The notes beneath the pieces were generated by a model. That model searched no databases, was not told where the DNA came from, and saw nothing but the letters and a program-made list of their open reading frames with translations. From Ignelater luminosus (Eukaryota; Arthropoda; Insecta; Coleoptera; Elateridae), in the NCBI GenBank assembly GCA_011009095.1, contig VTPC01091279.1:62001-126000 (forward strand): a stretch of 64,000 nucleotides of DNA. The letters run 5' to 3'. Shown piece after piece: positions 21,327-33,430 of the stretch (its first letter is position 1; every line of letters begins with the position of its first letter). Made by a program: the position numbers and the translations under genes.

Positions 21327-22089
21327 TCTTCTATATAAATAAAAATGAATTGCAAAAATGTATGAAGGCGTATCACTTCACAACGACTGAACCAAATTGG
21401 ATAATTCTTTTTTTGTTGTGTTTGTTATTATTAGGAGAAGGTTTGTATAAAAGAAAATTTCCAAAAAAATGTACGGAAAGACGTAAAAAACATTTTTTCT
21501 CTTATACGTCATTTCGAGTGGTTCCCGAAGTATACAATAGATGGCGCCGCCGGCAGGGTGGCGAAAGTGTCGAAGTGTATGTAAGGAAGTTTTCCCTAAC
21601 TTTGAGGTAATTTGAAAAATGTAATGGTCAAAAACTCCTTTTTAATAATACAAAAATCATACTACGTGTTTATTTATTGTGATCTTTAGTCACAAAACAA
21701 GTCGTACATTACATATTTTTCCGAATACATTCTTCTAAAGTACCAAATCAAAGAAGAATTTGAATAAAACATAAAATGTGTAGGTAATTCAAATTATGAA
21801 ACTTGCAACACTTCAATATTCGGATACACTTTAATTAGCTAATGTCTCTTTCTTTTTTTTTTTTGTTATGGCGTAATACTCATTCGAGAGTCGGCAAACC
21901 ATCGGCGCTCTTTTTGTACTGTCCAAATGGAAAAACTAAAAATGTGGTGTATTACAAAGCTTTACAATAAAGTATATAAATTCTTAAGATTTTTCTTTTA
22001 TTTTAATCGTAATTTAATTTCGAAATGGAAAATTGTCTTATTTTTTTCATTAGGTACTCCACCCGTGCGAAGCCGGGGTGGGCAGCTAG
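21327..22089 (+). mobile_element. non-autonomous Helitron, 763 bp
   Basis: The 5' end is TCTTCTATATAAATAAAAAT, a start commonly seen in insect Helitrons, with A immediately before it. The 3' end is CTAG (22086-22089), followed by T. A stem pairing CCACCC with GGGTGG lies just upstream, then GGCAG. Insertion between A and T, no terminal inverted repeats and a 3' hairpin before CTRR are the Helitron signature. No RepHel coding sequence is present. The 86-codon frame near 21350-21610 shows no domain. Confidence 0.88.
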
Positions 22090-22154
22090 TTTATAATAAA
22101 GATAATAATATATTTGCAATAATTAATTTATTTCCTTAGAATCTAATAAAAGTA

Positions 22155-22279
22155 CAGTCGAACTTCGATAACTCGAACCTCGTTAACGCGAAGCTCTTGA
22201 TAACGCGAATTAGTGAAAGCCTTAATTACTCGACGTGGTTTTTCTTTACCTTCTACTTTGAATTATCGAAGCTCGACTG
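22155..22279. mobile_element. pogo/Tigger-type MITE, 125 bp
   Basis: The inverted ends are CAGTCGAACTTCGATAA on the left and CAGTCGAGCTTCGATAA on the right, with TA on both sides (22153-22154, 22280-22281). The end sequence is the pogo type and matches the end of the pogo-like relic at 58444. Confidence 0.88.
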
Positions 22280-22281
22280 TA

Positions 22282-25024
22282 ATTACATTCTTTGATAGAA
22301 CAATACTATATTGTAGTTTCAAGTACTTTCACAAAATAAAATGACACTTTTAATACTTGCATCATAAATAACTATTGTTTAACCATTGTAATAACCATAC
22401 GTTTTTCTCCACAGGTAACTCCGATCCGGCTACTTTCTAGTCACTCTGTAGAATAAATTTAACAACAAAATAACAAATCCCCGAATAATTACGAAACATA
22501 CCCCTTATGTTTTTTTGTATACAGTAGTGTATGTATGTTTAGAGATTGGCTTTGGCATTAAATGAATGTATTAAATAGTAAATGGGGTTTTAATCTGCTT
22601 TTGAAGAACTTATCTGAAAGTACACATAGGGTAGAAATAAATCTCATCATTTGGCTATCCTACAGGAATGTAAATTGCTTTATAGACCATCTGTTGAAGA
22701 ATTATCAGATTTGGTGCCCGCAAAAGATTTTTCAATGGGAATAGGTTCGGTCTCCTACCACAAACACGCTTCCGTGCAAAAGCTAGTCATTAACTTAACT
22801 TATTAAATCTCCACAACGAGTTGAATCAAATAATCTCTGCCCCTCGCAAAAAACCATTCGGCCAGTCGATTTTCACAAATTTCATTCTTTTGGACTTTAA
22901 AATCCATTTCAAAATATGATTACCTAATTTTAAAAGTTTTTGTTATTACTATTTGTCTTTTATTGTAACACTTTTTACTTACAACATTAATAAAGTTAAT
23001 GCCAAATTTAAATGAAATTTTCTAATTTATCAACATTAATATTTTTGTTAGAATTGGATTAAATAGATTTAGAAAAAGAGAAATTTTTATTTTATTACTC
23101 TTTTTTTATTTCTTTATTTTCAAAATTTAATTATCTTCATAGAAAATATACATTAGATTAATTAATAACTTTTAATGTCGACTAATTTTCATTAAGTAAG
23201 ATGTGTTACATTTAAAATTGCAAAACAAAAACTGGGCTTATCTTTGGGCAACTCTTACAAATCCTAGAATTTCTTAATAATAATTCTAACTTCTAGGCTT
23301 ATCTTCAAAAAACCTTTTATACTCTAAACAGTCTTTATTTTTTAAAATCTTTACTTCTATTAATTAGTCTGTTATTACTTTTTTTGTGATGTTAGTTTTA
23401 TGTTGTTTACTGAAGACAACATTCTTATGGGTACAGCAGGGAGTTTTGTTGTCAGTGGAGTGGAAAATAATTCACTGATTGTTATCAACTCGTCAGGTCA
23501 TAAATATTTATGTGCTGTCTCTAAAATGAATTTTCATCTGTCACGGTTTGGATACTTCACTAATAAAATTTTCCACTTAAGGAAAATGACCACCTTATTC
23601 AGTCAAATCTTAATATGTCTGCTCTTATAAAGTTTGAAAGCATAACGCATAGTTGATTCTCGGGAAGTTCTTATTGCAATTAAGAAGTTGTAGAATCTCC
23701 ACAATTATTATTCTCAAGGTCTTTGCAAATTTGTATACAAGTTTCATTTTAAAGATATCTCTTTTGAAGACACGAAACAATTATCAGATAACATTAAGAT
23801 GTTGTTACTAATCAGTCGCTAGAATATGAATTGTATGGAAAATAGTAGTTGTAAATACACGTAAACAAATTACTGATTACATGGTGAAAATAACCCAAAT
23901 AATAATAATTTATCACACTACAACAGAAACGACTGTTTATTAATTTAATTATAAACTTTATTTTTACACTCTTCAGACGTTTCACATTTGAAGATATCAT
24001 AATAATGATTCGTTCTTGACCTGTAGTAAATCAATTCGTAAACAATTTGACTATCTAATGTTTACATAAAATGTCTGAATAGATGGGTATTACGTGAAGA
24101 TCAAAGTTTATTTTTAAAATTAAACTCTACAGGTTCTCTTATCCAAACCGTTAATTGCGGTTCTTAAGGTAAATGTACATAATTGAAAGCGGTTTTGCAA
24201 CTTTTAGTTTGCTTTGTTGAAACGTAAGATGTTACGTTTTGAATCTGTGGATTTCAAACGCAATTTGACGATTCGTTAAATTTGTTGCGATTATCTTGCC
24301 GATTCGTTAAGCAGGTGTATGTACTTTAACATCAGTTATTTAGGGGAGAAATTGCCTTTATACAATACAAATGTAATACAATTTAATCTGATAGAAGGTC
24401 TTTTAAGTTTTTTATTGTGTAATAAAATAATAATCTTGGAATAAAACTGTATAAAGCTCGGCTTCTTGCAAATGCCAATAATGCGTCTAAAGAACTTGTT
24501 AATGTTTTTGATAAGATAAAAAATTGAAATTTAGCTATATTAATTGGTATCGTCAGACCTTTGCTGTTTGGAAAATCACAATTTATAAAACTGTTTTTTC
24601 ACTAAAATACTACTAATACTCTACTAATAAGCAAAGGAAAGCCTATGTGAGCGTTTTCTCTATTGATCAAGAAAAGGTTCTCGATTAATCCTTCGTGATC
24701 GGAATTTTGAGAATGTAATAAACAAATGGAAGAAATAGCTGACAGTTAAACGCAAAAACATAGATAAGGTTGATATTAAAAGAACTTTCCAGAGCGATTG
24801 ACTCTTCCAGTAATTATTTAATCAACAAATGCTATATTTCAAAAACATATTCAAGACTATAAATTATCTAGAATATTACGTAAGGTAATGACTGAATTTA
24901 AATTTGCTATTTATCACAACACCAGCTTTAGCACTTTGTTCAAAACTCACACGTTTCACGCCGTCTTAAATATACCTATAGGAATTTATAATAAATATTT
25001 ATTACATATCGTATAGATTTTATT
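22282..25024. other. no recognisable feature
   Basis: A 2.7-kb AT-rich stretch. Open frames near 22562-22744 and 23400-23630 have no family motif. No repeat ends were found. Confidence 0.35.
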
Positions 25025-25026
25025 TA

Positions 25027-26266
25027 CATAGGTGTATACCTATGAAATGAGACTTTTTTTTTCAATTTTAAACGTTTATTAACAAAAAATGGTTACAAAT
25101 TTAATCTTCAAAATAATAGCCATCGCTAGCGACACATTTTACCCATCTCTCAGGTAATTTGTGAATGCCGCGCCAAAAAAATTGGCCGTCTTTGGCCGCA
25201 AACCAATCATCGAGCCATTTTTTGGCTTCTTCGTGAGAATTGAAGCGCTGCTCGGAAAGTGCGTGGCACATCGATGCAAACAAATGATAATCGGAAGGCG
25301 CCAAGTCTGGTGAGTAAGCCGCATGCACCAGCGGTTCCCAATCGTACGTCTCCACCAATTCCCGGGTCGCTCTTGTTCGATGTGGTGGTGCATTGTCATC
25401 AAGAAAAATTACTTTGTGACGCCGATCGGCATATTCTGGGCGTTTTCGGTGTATAGCGCTGTTCAAATCGGCCAATTGTCGTTGGTAGCGTGCACCGTCA
25501 ACTGTTTCACCTGGTTTTAATAGCTCGTACCAAATCATACCATGCTGATCCCAGAAAACACACAGCATTGTCTTGCGGCCGAAGCGATTTGGTTTGGCCG
25601 TTGATTTTGGCTTGTGGCCCATTTTTCATCACCCGTAACGATTCGATGCAAAAAAGACTTCCTTTTGAACCGGGAGAGCAGCATTTCACAAGTGGTTTTT
25701 CGGTTCTCTTGCTGCCTTTCAGTCAGTTCATGCGGCACCCATCTTCCGACCTTTAAAATCATGCCCATGTCTTTCAAACGTTTGCAAATGGTTTTTTGGG
25801 TCACTCCCAACTGCTCTGCCATCATTTCTTGCGTTTGACCATCATCTTCATTCGACAATGCTTACAATTCGGTGTCCTCAAACTTTTTCGGTGGCCGGCC
25901 ACGTTCCTCGTTCTCCACGCTAAAATCACCACTTCGGAATTTTTCAAACCACCTGAAGCACTGTGCTCTGCTTAGAGCATGTCCACCGTAAGCTTCTATA
26001 AGCATTTGATGAGCTTGAGAAGCGTTTTTCTTCAATTGATAACAGAAAATCAACGATGTCCGCAAATCGTAGTTTGAAGGCACGAAATTCGACATTTTTA
26101 AGAGCGAAAAAAATGCGTTGTTGTATGAAACATCACAAACAATGAATTGAATATTGTTGACAGATGACAGACGAAAAAAATAAGACATTTGGAACAGTTT
26201 AAAAATACTCCTAGCGACATCTGTGGTCTAATAGCTGAAAGTCTCATTTCATAGGTATACACCTGG
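25027..26266 (-). mobile_element. mariner element, mauritiana (Mos1-like) subfamily
   Basis: The inverted ends share AGGTGTATACCTATGAAATG (right end read as reverse complement). The outermost 2-3 bases differ by a small indel. TA flanks the element (25025-25026 and 26267-26268). Its length, about 1.24 kb, is a little under the usual 1.28 kb because of an internal deletion. It encodes one intronless DD34D transposase on the minus strand. Confidence 0.9.
25101..26095 (-). pseudogene. Mos1-like mariner transposase
   Basis: ATG at 26095-26093 gives MSNFVPSNYDLRTSLIFCY, then the helix-turn-helix region and GRPPKKFEDTEL. The catalytic residues are present: Asp in VTGDEKW, Asp in FLDDNAPPH and Asp in SPDLAPSDYHLF. 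The last two are 34 residues apart, so it is DD34D. WVPHEL and YSPDLAPSD, both mariner signatures, are intact, and the protein ends SDGYYFED. Residue choice follows Mos1 closely. Two lesions are visible: an in-frame TAA at 25859-25861, where Mos1 has Gln, and an out-of-frame loss of roughly 50 bases just after GDEKW (near 25625), which removes the segment corresponding to IFFVSPKRKKSYVDPG in Mos1. Confidence 0.93.
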
Positions 26267-26529
26267 TATATTGATTAAATATACAACGTTATGCATAAAA
26301 CTTATTGTTCAAGATAAATACACAACTTTTTGACTAAACTGCCTTATTCTGGGATTATAAATACGAAATTTTGGAACTTTAAATCTGCGATAACTTTTTC
26401 TGTTTTGTGTTTCACTTTTAATAAAATTATCTTCGAATTCTTTGCTTTTGTAAATACGTAGATAATTACACTTTTGCTAAAAAAGAAATATAGTTATTAT
26501 TTTGTTTTCATTAAGAGCTTTGATTACTG

Positions 26530-26620
26530 GTGTCATATGGTCTTATGGATTTAATCTCGCACTCCGGAAATCTCCTCCGGTTTCCAAGCTTGAACCCACG
26601 TCAGGCCGGGATAATTTGTA
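26530..26620 (+). repeat. possible tRNA-like SINE fragment
   Basis: GGTCTTATGGATTTAATC resembles a degenerate A box, and AGCTTGAACCC, about 40 bases on, resembles a B box. The local GC content is higher than the flanks. The resemblance is weak. Confidence 0.3.
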
Positions 26621-26699
26621 TCTGTGTTGCCCATTTATACTATTTAAAGTCTATTGGTGGCAAGTGTCATCATTACTGAAATATTTGGACCGATAAGAC

Positions 26700-29600
26700 T
26701 CTTTCCTCCAAAAATTATCTTAATAATTTTTAAATATGGATAATTCGTTTTATCACGTGTCTATCGACAAATCAAAATACTTTAACGGACATTTTTTGAT
26801 TTACTAATCATAAACACAGTTGTCATTTTTAATTTGCTGTTCTAACCAAGAAATCACCTCATTTTAGGTTGCTAGAGCTGTTTGCTGTCAAAATTGAATA
26901 CATACATGTTATACAGTCAATACAAATGTCAGACTTGTTTAATCGTTTAACGAACGTTAAGCTTAATCGTTGTTTCAATGTATGTATAACATCCAAGACA
27001 AAACTAGCACGTTGTATTGAGCATAATTATTCAGTTGGGCCCTATCTTATATTTGAAGATATTCAGAAAGTTGACATATTGACATTGTTTTTAGAATCAG
27101 TGTAATTTAATTTCGTATTTGCCTTATTTCTTTAAAAAATCAGCTAAAGCGTACGTTAAACATAAACTTGTCTGTACCTACAGAACCTATCACCTTACTT
27201 AAGAATCTACTATGAATATCTGTTGATTGTTTTCTGAAATAACCTACATATCAAATATATTAAGCAGTAATATTACAACAGGAAGGAATATAATCGAGAA
27301 CATCGTCGACTGATGCTGAGTCAGGAGACAAAAGTATTTCTGATTATTTTAGGTTACTCGAGTGATATAATAATGAATAAGTTACTTGGTAACTTGCATT
27401 TAATGCATTTACTAAAATGTATTTGTTTTGACAATAAAATTCTTCATTTTGTTAATTTTACTAATATCTAAAATATGATATTCGCTTCCTAACTGCCATT
27501 TAGTAAAAATGCGTTATAAATACGAAGCGAAATACCAAAATGGTTATACCACGTTAGTTTGATGACATCATATAATCACTAATTTATAGCTTGATATATA
27601 AGGAAAATTGCGAATTTTAATTGTTTATGTTATAATAAATTGTATATATGCTGTAGATATAACTAGATTTACATAGATATATGCTGAAACGGGTATTGTT
27701 AAGTTATAATTAGGCCGCGTCGATATCAAAATCACGTATGCATGTAACATTTCGTAATGAAACCTCATTCTGTTGTATTCATATTAGCAAATATTTTTGA
27801 ATGTACACTGTGTACAAATCCTAAATATTTATAAAAGCTATAATATTCATACTTGAAATTTGAAAAAATAACTTCTAATTTTAAAAATAGATCGTTAAAT
27901 GTAAAACGGGCATCGCCCTTGATACTATTTTTAAGATCAAATTTGTCTGCAAAATATAATTTATTTCTTTAATTTTTAAAATTCTAGACGCAATAACTTT
28001 TAACAACTAATGTGCGTGTTATTGTGAACTCATTTAAATATTAAAATCCAATTCAGTTCTCATTTCCTATTGAAATTGCCTTTTAGAAATGTCAAACCCA
28101 GACGATTTATAGCTGACAGTAGCGTAACTAGGTTCTGTTTAAATCTCTTGTCTTATCTTGTCACTTTCAGTAGGGTTAACCAATAAGAAATTAGGTGACC
28201 GCTTTGAGTTTACAATAGAAAACATATTTTACCCCTTTATGCAAGTGGAGTGTTATAAGCCCTCGATCCTCTGAACTCAGGAAGATTCTCAATAATTATC
28301 TAGCGTGACCCGGGTTGTCCGCGCATCTTGAACTTATCTTGAATTCCCTGTGGAAGCCGTCGTCGCGAGGTGTTGTTTCTTTACAAAAGAATGCGTTCCG
28401 TTTCGTTGTTCGCTACTTTTTGTGTTCTTCCAGTGGTATTGCTTATTTGGAACAAAGACCGCAACATAGATAAAGACCGCTGTTAAAAGACTTCATACTT
28501 GTTTATCAGAAAGATTCTGGGAACAGCAGTTTATTTCAAAGTCCGTAGTACGAATAAAATCACCTGTAATAGCTATTCGTTAACTAATTCCAAACACAAG
28601 AAGACTGATTAAATAATTCCAATTTCCAAATCATTGTAACATTGGTAATCTTGTACAATTAAACTTTTAATTCAGTGAAGACTTTTGCACTAGGAGTTAC
28701 TCGTCTTTATCAGTTTAGACAGCCAGGTCAGTAAACTCGTAGCGGGATGTTCAAGGTTTGCAAATCTTTCAACCGTTCAGCACTTAAAACAGTTAATTAA
28801 ATTATTAGTTGAGTGCTAGAATTGTGCGCAGATCAATGTTTCCACGGATAAACTGTTACACTGACTGTATAAGTTCAAACTTCGTATCGATAGCTTCGTT
28901 CGTTTTCTTTGGAGCTTGAACTGATCTGCAGTAGTAAAGTAAGTTAGCTTTAAGTAAATCTTTTTATAGTAGTATAGTTGGCTTATGACGAGGTCTTGCT
29001 ATTTAGGGACAGACGGCGCCCATTGATTTGACCCATTTTTCTATTTTGTCAGTTAAGGGTAAAACATTATGTTAACGATAAGCTACCACCGCTGAATCAC
29101 TAAATCCCGTTTTTCCTATAACACTATCTAGAGATACTTCTTCACTTATGAGTTATGACCATAAATCGCTTTTGTCATGTAGAAGTATCGCTGAGGAGCT
29201 CTTTGTTGGGAAGTAAATTCAGCATATGATTCAAGAAGCAGATTGCTCAAACACACTAGGAATGCTTTAAAACCTAAATCCTAAATCTAGATACCCATGT
29301 TACATTGTGTAACCGGTACTTTTCATTTGTTAGTTTTTATGTTTGTAAGTCGTACTTACTGTTTAACAATAGTATTGTTGTATATAATTTGTTTTTCGCT
29401 TTCTTGGAGGAATCTTTCTACGTGAAGCTTTTCCGCCAACTGTCAAACACCCTGTATAAGAACACAAACATTTGGTAATACTTGATGAAAGGAAATTCTA
29501 GGTTGAAAACGGTGAAGACAAGTTGGGAAAAAACTGTTAGAGCCCAAACAGACTTTAATAAAAGTAAAGTAATTATAAACAGTAATCTATTTGAACATTT

Positions 29601-30820
29601 GCAAAATTAGCATCAATCCACCAACCATAGACGTAATCATAAAATTGAAGTAGTGCTCAAAAATGAACAGATTAAAATATTAGCTTTTTTTGTTTGTAAA
29701 GTCGGTCTACTCTGTAATGGTCAATGAATGCAGTTCAGCAGCACAAAGCGAGTACTGGCAGAGAAATTTAAACTTACGAGATTTGTACTCAAGTATGAGT
29801 TTTACTAATTCAAGATGCTTTGATATTACAATACTGCATTTTCTCACCACGTGTAAAAGCTATTTTATAGCAGTGACGTATTCCTCAAATTATTAAAATA
29901 ATTAGTCGTTTAATCCAAATTAATTACCTTCCTCTTACTCTGCCTTATTTTTAAGGTTATAAATGAGATCTGGTGACAAGCAATTTAATTATCTTAAAAT
30001 GATTTGGCAGCCTAACAGTTTTTTAACAATACATTTTTCATTGATTAAACCTTTAAACAATCAAGTTTTACTTTTGATTTGCAAATAAAAAGCCCTGTAT
30101 ATAATATTTACATTGCGTAATATTTAATTATAAGCAAACTCAATATTCGTTTAGGAGATTTAATTTAGCCGCAAAAAATGCGCTATCGATTTTGTGCACC
30201 GATTAGAGGGGAAAATTTAATCGTAAATCCGTGAAAACACAGAAAGAGAAATTTGTTTATTTAAGATATTATAAGGCTTTTAAGCTTTTGTTGTTCGTTT
30301 AATAAAGGTAGATAATGTGACTAGTCTGTTATCTACCCTACCGTTGCGTATATATTACAGTTGAAAAAAATCGTTTCTGCAAGTGGAACAGGTTGAGGGG
30401 AAATGTGTACAATGTTCGTATATTTCAGAGGAGTTCATTTCACTCAGATTCATTATAATTTTCCATATTTACAAGCTGTTATGTGTAATTTTCAGCGTAT
30501 ACATTTTAATTATTGTACATGACACTGAATGTAAATTATTCTTTTTAATTACAACTCCATGACACTTTTTATTTCTTAATTTTGGAAAGTTGAAGATTCA
30601 ATAAGTGATTGATTAATAATCAGTATCTTGGATAAATCAGCTTTTAGTTAAGAAGTTGGTATCGGTAATCTCTAATAAGAATTATTAAGTAAACATTTCT
30701 TTGTTGGAAGGGTACTCATCTTATAGGTGTATCAGAAACTGAACTCGAGACCCCGACAGAATTTCTGTATTCCAGAGACGTACGCATATAAACACATTTT
30801 TACAGCAATAAAATTAATGT
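26700..30820. other. long stretch with little to report
   Basis: 4.1 kb of AT-rich sequence. A somewhat GC-richer patch lies near 28280-28450. A lone CACCCTG followed by TA at about 29447-29455 looks like the right end of a CAGGGTG-type MITE whose left end I could not find. No gene-like frame was recognised. Confidence 0.35.
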
Positions 30821-30823
30821 GTT

Positions 30824-31013
30824 TCAATATTGTGAAATACTACACAAAGGAGTTATTAGGAAGTCCCCACTAAAAGGCTCTACATATCTCCCAATTGATT
30901 CCGCATTTCCGTCATTTGGTCTAGGTAAATGTGGAAAGCATCGGTTCGTCTCTGGAATGTAAAAGCTCTGCTGAGGTCTACTAATAAGATCATCTTCTCT
31001 ATTTTCTATGATT
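30824..31013 (-). CDS. possible terminal exon, unidentified
   Basis: On the minus strand a good 3' splice site (TTTTGATATTTCAG) precedes an open stretch of about 62 codons ending in a stop at 30824-30826. The peptide includes REDDLISRPQQSFYIPETN and HLPRPNDGNAESIGRYV. The composition is balanced and does not look like random AT-rich translation. No upstream exon was found and no family was recognised. It could be a host terminal exon or a transposon piece. Confidence 0.25.
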
Positions 31014-31027
31014 GTCTGAAATATCAA

Positions 31028-31464
31028 AACTAAAACTTGTACGTGATAATTGTTTATGACTCTGTATTTTCGACTTCTACTAGATCTTTTATGTTAATAA
31101 GTTATGAGAATTCAAATTATTGACAGAAGTTCAAAAAACCAAAGTAGCTTATGATAGCGTCCAGTTAGCTGGTAGTTCAGAACGGCCAGCCACTGCTTTG
31201 AAAGTTCCTTGTTTACTTCAAGAGGAAGAGTGGGGAATCTGTAATTACTAAACCTTTTCCTATTTTATGCAATGTGTGTAGTAAGAATAACAACTGTGTG
31301 TGTATAGAGTAAATAAAAGCGATATGTATTTAGTTCTAGACCGATAAAGATCATAATCTTCTACGTATTATATCAAAAGAGTCAACAATTAAATTAAAAT
31401 CACGCCACTCGTACCAAGTCTAGAATGACATTAATAAAATGTTTTTAATGCAAAATAATAGGCC
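31028..31464. other. no recognisable feature
   Basis: AT-rich flank upstream of the irritans-type mariner. Confidence 0.35.
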
Positions 31465-31466
31465 TA

Positions 31467-32764
31467 ACACATGGGCTGAAAAGTCCCAGGCCTAACAAAT
31501 AGATGGCGCTAGTTCTATTGCATTCACCGCTTTTTCAGTTAGTACTAACCTTCAAAAGACAGCTGTTAAAATTTCATGATATTCTATTCATTATTTTGTG
31601 AGTTATTGTGCTAAGAGTGACGCTACTTCTGTTATTCTCAAAACAATGGATCAAAAACAATTTCGTGTTTTAATTTTACACTGCTTCTTGATGGGAAAAA
31701 ATACCGTTCAAGCGAAGCAATGGCTTGAAAAGTGTTATGGGGACTCCGCTCCATTAGAAACAACAATAAAACGTTGGTTTGCTGACTTCAAACGTGGTCG
31801 TAGAGACGCCGATGATGCAGAACGCAGTGGACGTCCAAATGAGGCGGTAACACCAGAAAACATCAAAAAAATCCACAAAATCGTTTTGAATGATCGAAAG
31901 GTGAAGTTGCGTGAGTTAGCTGACATTGTAAAGATATCAAAAGAACGTGTTGGCTTTATATTGCATGAGCATTTGACTATGAGAAAGCTCTGCTCAAAGT
32001 GGGTGCCGCGTTTGCTCACTGTTCACCAAAAACAAGAACGTGTTGATGTTTCTGAGCAGTGTTTGGCCATGTTTAAACGTAACAAACCGGAATTTTTGCG
32101 TCGATATGTGACAATGGATGAAACATGGATCCATCACTTCACTCCGGAATCAAAACGATCGTCATCTGAGTGGACAGCAACTGGTGAACCTCGTCCAAAG
32201 CGACCGAAAGCACAACAATCGGCTGGAAAGGTTATGGCCTCGGTATTTTGGGATGTGCGTGGTGTAATATTCATCGACCATCTTGAGAAGGGAAATACCA
32301 TCAACAGTGAATATTATATAGCATTATTGGAGCGTTTGAAGGCCGAAATTGCAAAGAATCGACCGCATATGGAAAAGAAAAAAATTTTGTTTCATCAAGA
32401 CAACGCACCGTGTCACAAGTCAATCAAAACAATGGCAAAACTACATGAATTGAACTTCGAATTGCTCCCACATCCACCGTATTCGCCAGATTTGGCTCCC
32501 AGCGACTACTGGCTGTTCGCAGACCTAAAAAAAAATGCTTGCCGGTAAGAAATTTCGCTCGAATGAAGAGGTTATCGCTGAAACTGAGTCCTATTTTGAG
32601 GCAAAAGATAAATCGTTCTATTTACAAAAGTGGTATTGAAATGTTAGAGCGGCGCTGGAATGATTGCTTTGTTCTTGATGGAAATTACGTTGATGAATAA
32701 AGTTAATTTTGAACCAAAAAACCGTGTTTTCTTTGTTAGGCCTGGGAATTTTCAGCCCATGTGT
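31467..32764 (+). mobile_element. mariner element, irritans (Himar1-like) subfamily
   Basis: Inverted ends of about 35 bp begin ACACATGGGCTGAAAA and run into CCCAGGCCTAACAAA at both ends with one mismatch. They are flanked by TA (31465-31466 and 32765-32766). The length of 1298 bp is normal for the family. The single transposase gene is on the plus strand. Confidence 0.95.
31646..32700 (+). pseudogene. Himar1-like mariner transposase
   Basis: ATG at 31646 gives MDQKQFRVLILHCFLMGKNT, close to the Himar1 start. The catalytic residues are Asp in VTMDETWIHH, Asp in LFHQDNAPCH and Asp in SPDLAPSDYW, with DD34D spacing. The frame is open for about 300 codons. Near the end, an A run at 32526-32534 has one base more than the frame needs, so translation leaves the KKMLAGKKF reading. 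A second one-base shift near 32630 precedes the correct tail (GIEMLERRWNDC...GNYVDE, stop at 32698-32700). All catalytic residues precede the breaks. The first break lies in a homopolymer and could be an assembly error. Confidence 0.94.
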
Positions 32765-32934
32765 TAGATAGAAGCATGCTCCTTCTTAATATGAATTAGA
32801 TAAGAAGTACAGCAGAAAATAATTACGTAGACATTAAACATGTTAGTTTTGTATAAGTTATACAAACAACGGTAAATACTACAGTTTTACAAGATTACAC
32901 AAGATTTAGCATAGATTAATACATGCATATACAG

Positions 32935-33430
32935 GATGGTCTAAATTTGATCAACGCTACTTACATTGGATACTGATTATTCGAAAACTATAAAAGATAT
33001 CAAATTGAAATATTTCTTACTACTAAGGCCTCTTAGATTACAAGACTAAAATTAGAAGATTTTTTAAAACATCCGATCAAACAGGAAGTTACCATGCAGT
33101 TTCTTTTATTAAACTAAACCACTATCTTTTTATTACTTCCTTCGTAACCTGTACAATTCTCAATAAAAAGTGTGAGAGCTAAGAGAATCATAAGTCTAAA
33201 ATAATTGCAAATAGGAGACTTAGGACAAAACAAAAACAAGAAACGAAATCTGTCTCAGTTTTTGTTTTACACTTTTATTAACGCTATTGAGAAAGGAAAT
33301 TAAAGCTAGAAATATTAAATAACTCGCTTCCAGCAAAACTGTAATTAGAATATTTTATATTTTTTTCTTTAATTTGGAAATGGCGTTAATTTCCTTTTGT
33401 TGGGATTGGGAGTTAAAATCAGAATAAATT
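32935..33430 (+). repeat. diverged copy of the tandem-armed foldback repeat
   Basis: It begins TA then CAGGATGGTCTAAATTTG and continues with GATTATTCGAAAACTAT. Two units follow, opening AGATTACAAGACTAAAATTA (33051) and CAAAACTGTAATTAGAAT (about 33332), roughly 280 bases apart. This is the same family as the arms at 4.6-5.1 and 9.9-10.6 kb, but more diverged. I did not find an inverted second arm. Confidence 0.55.
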
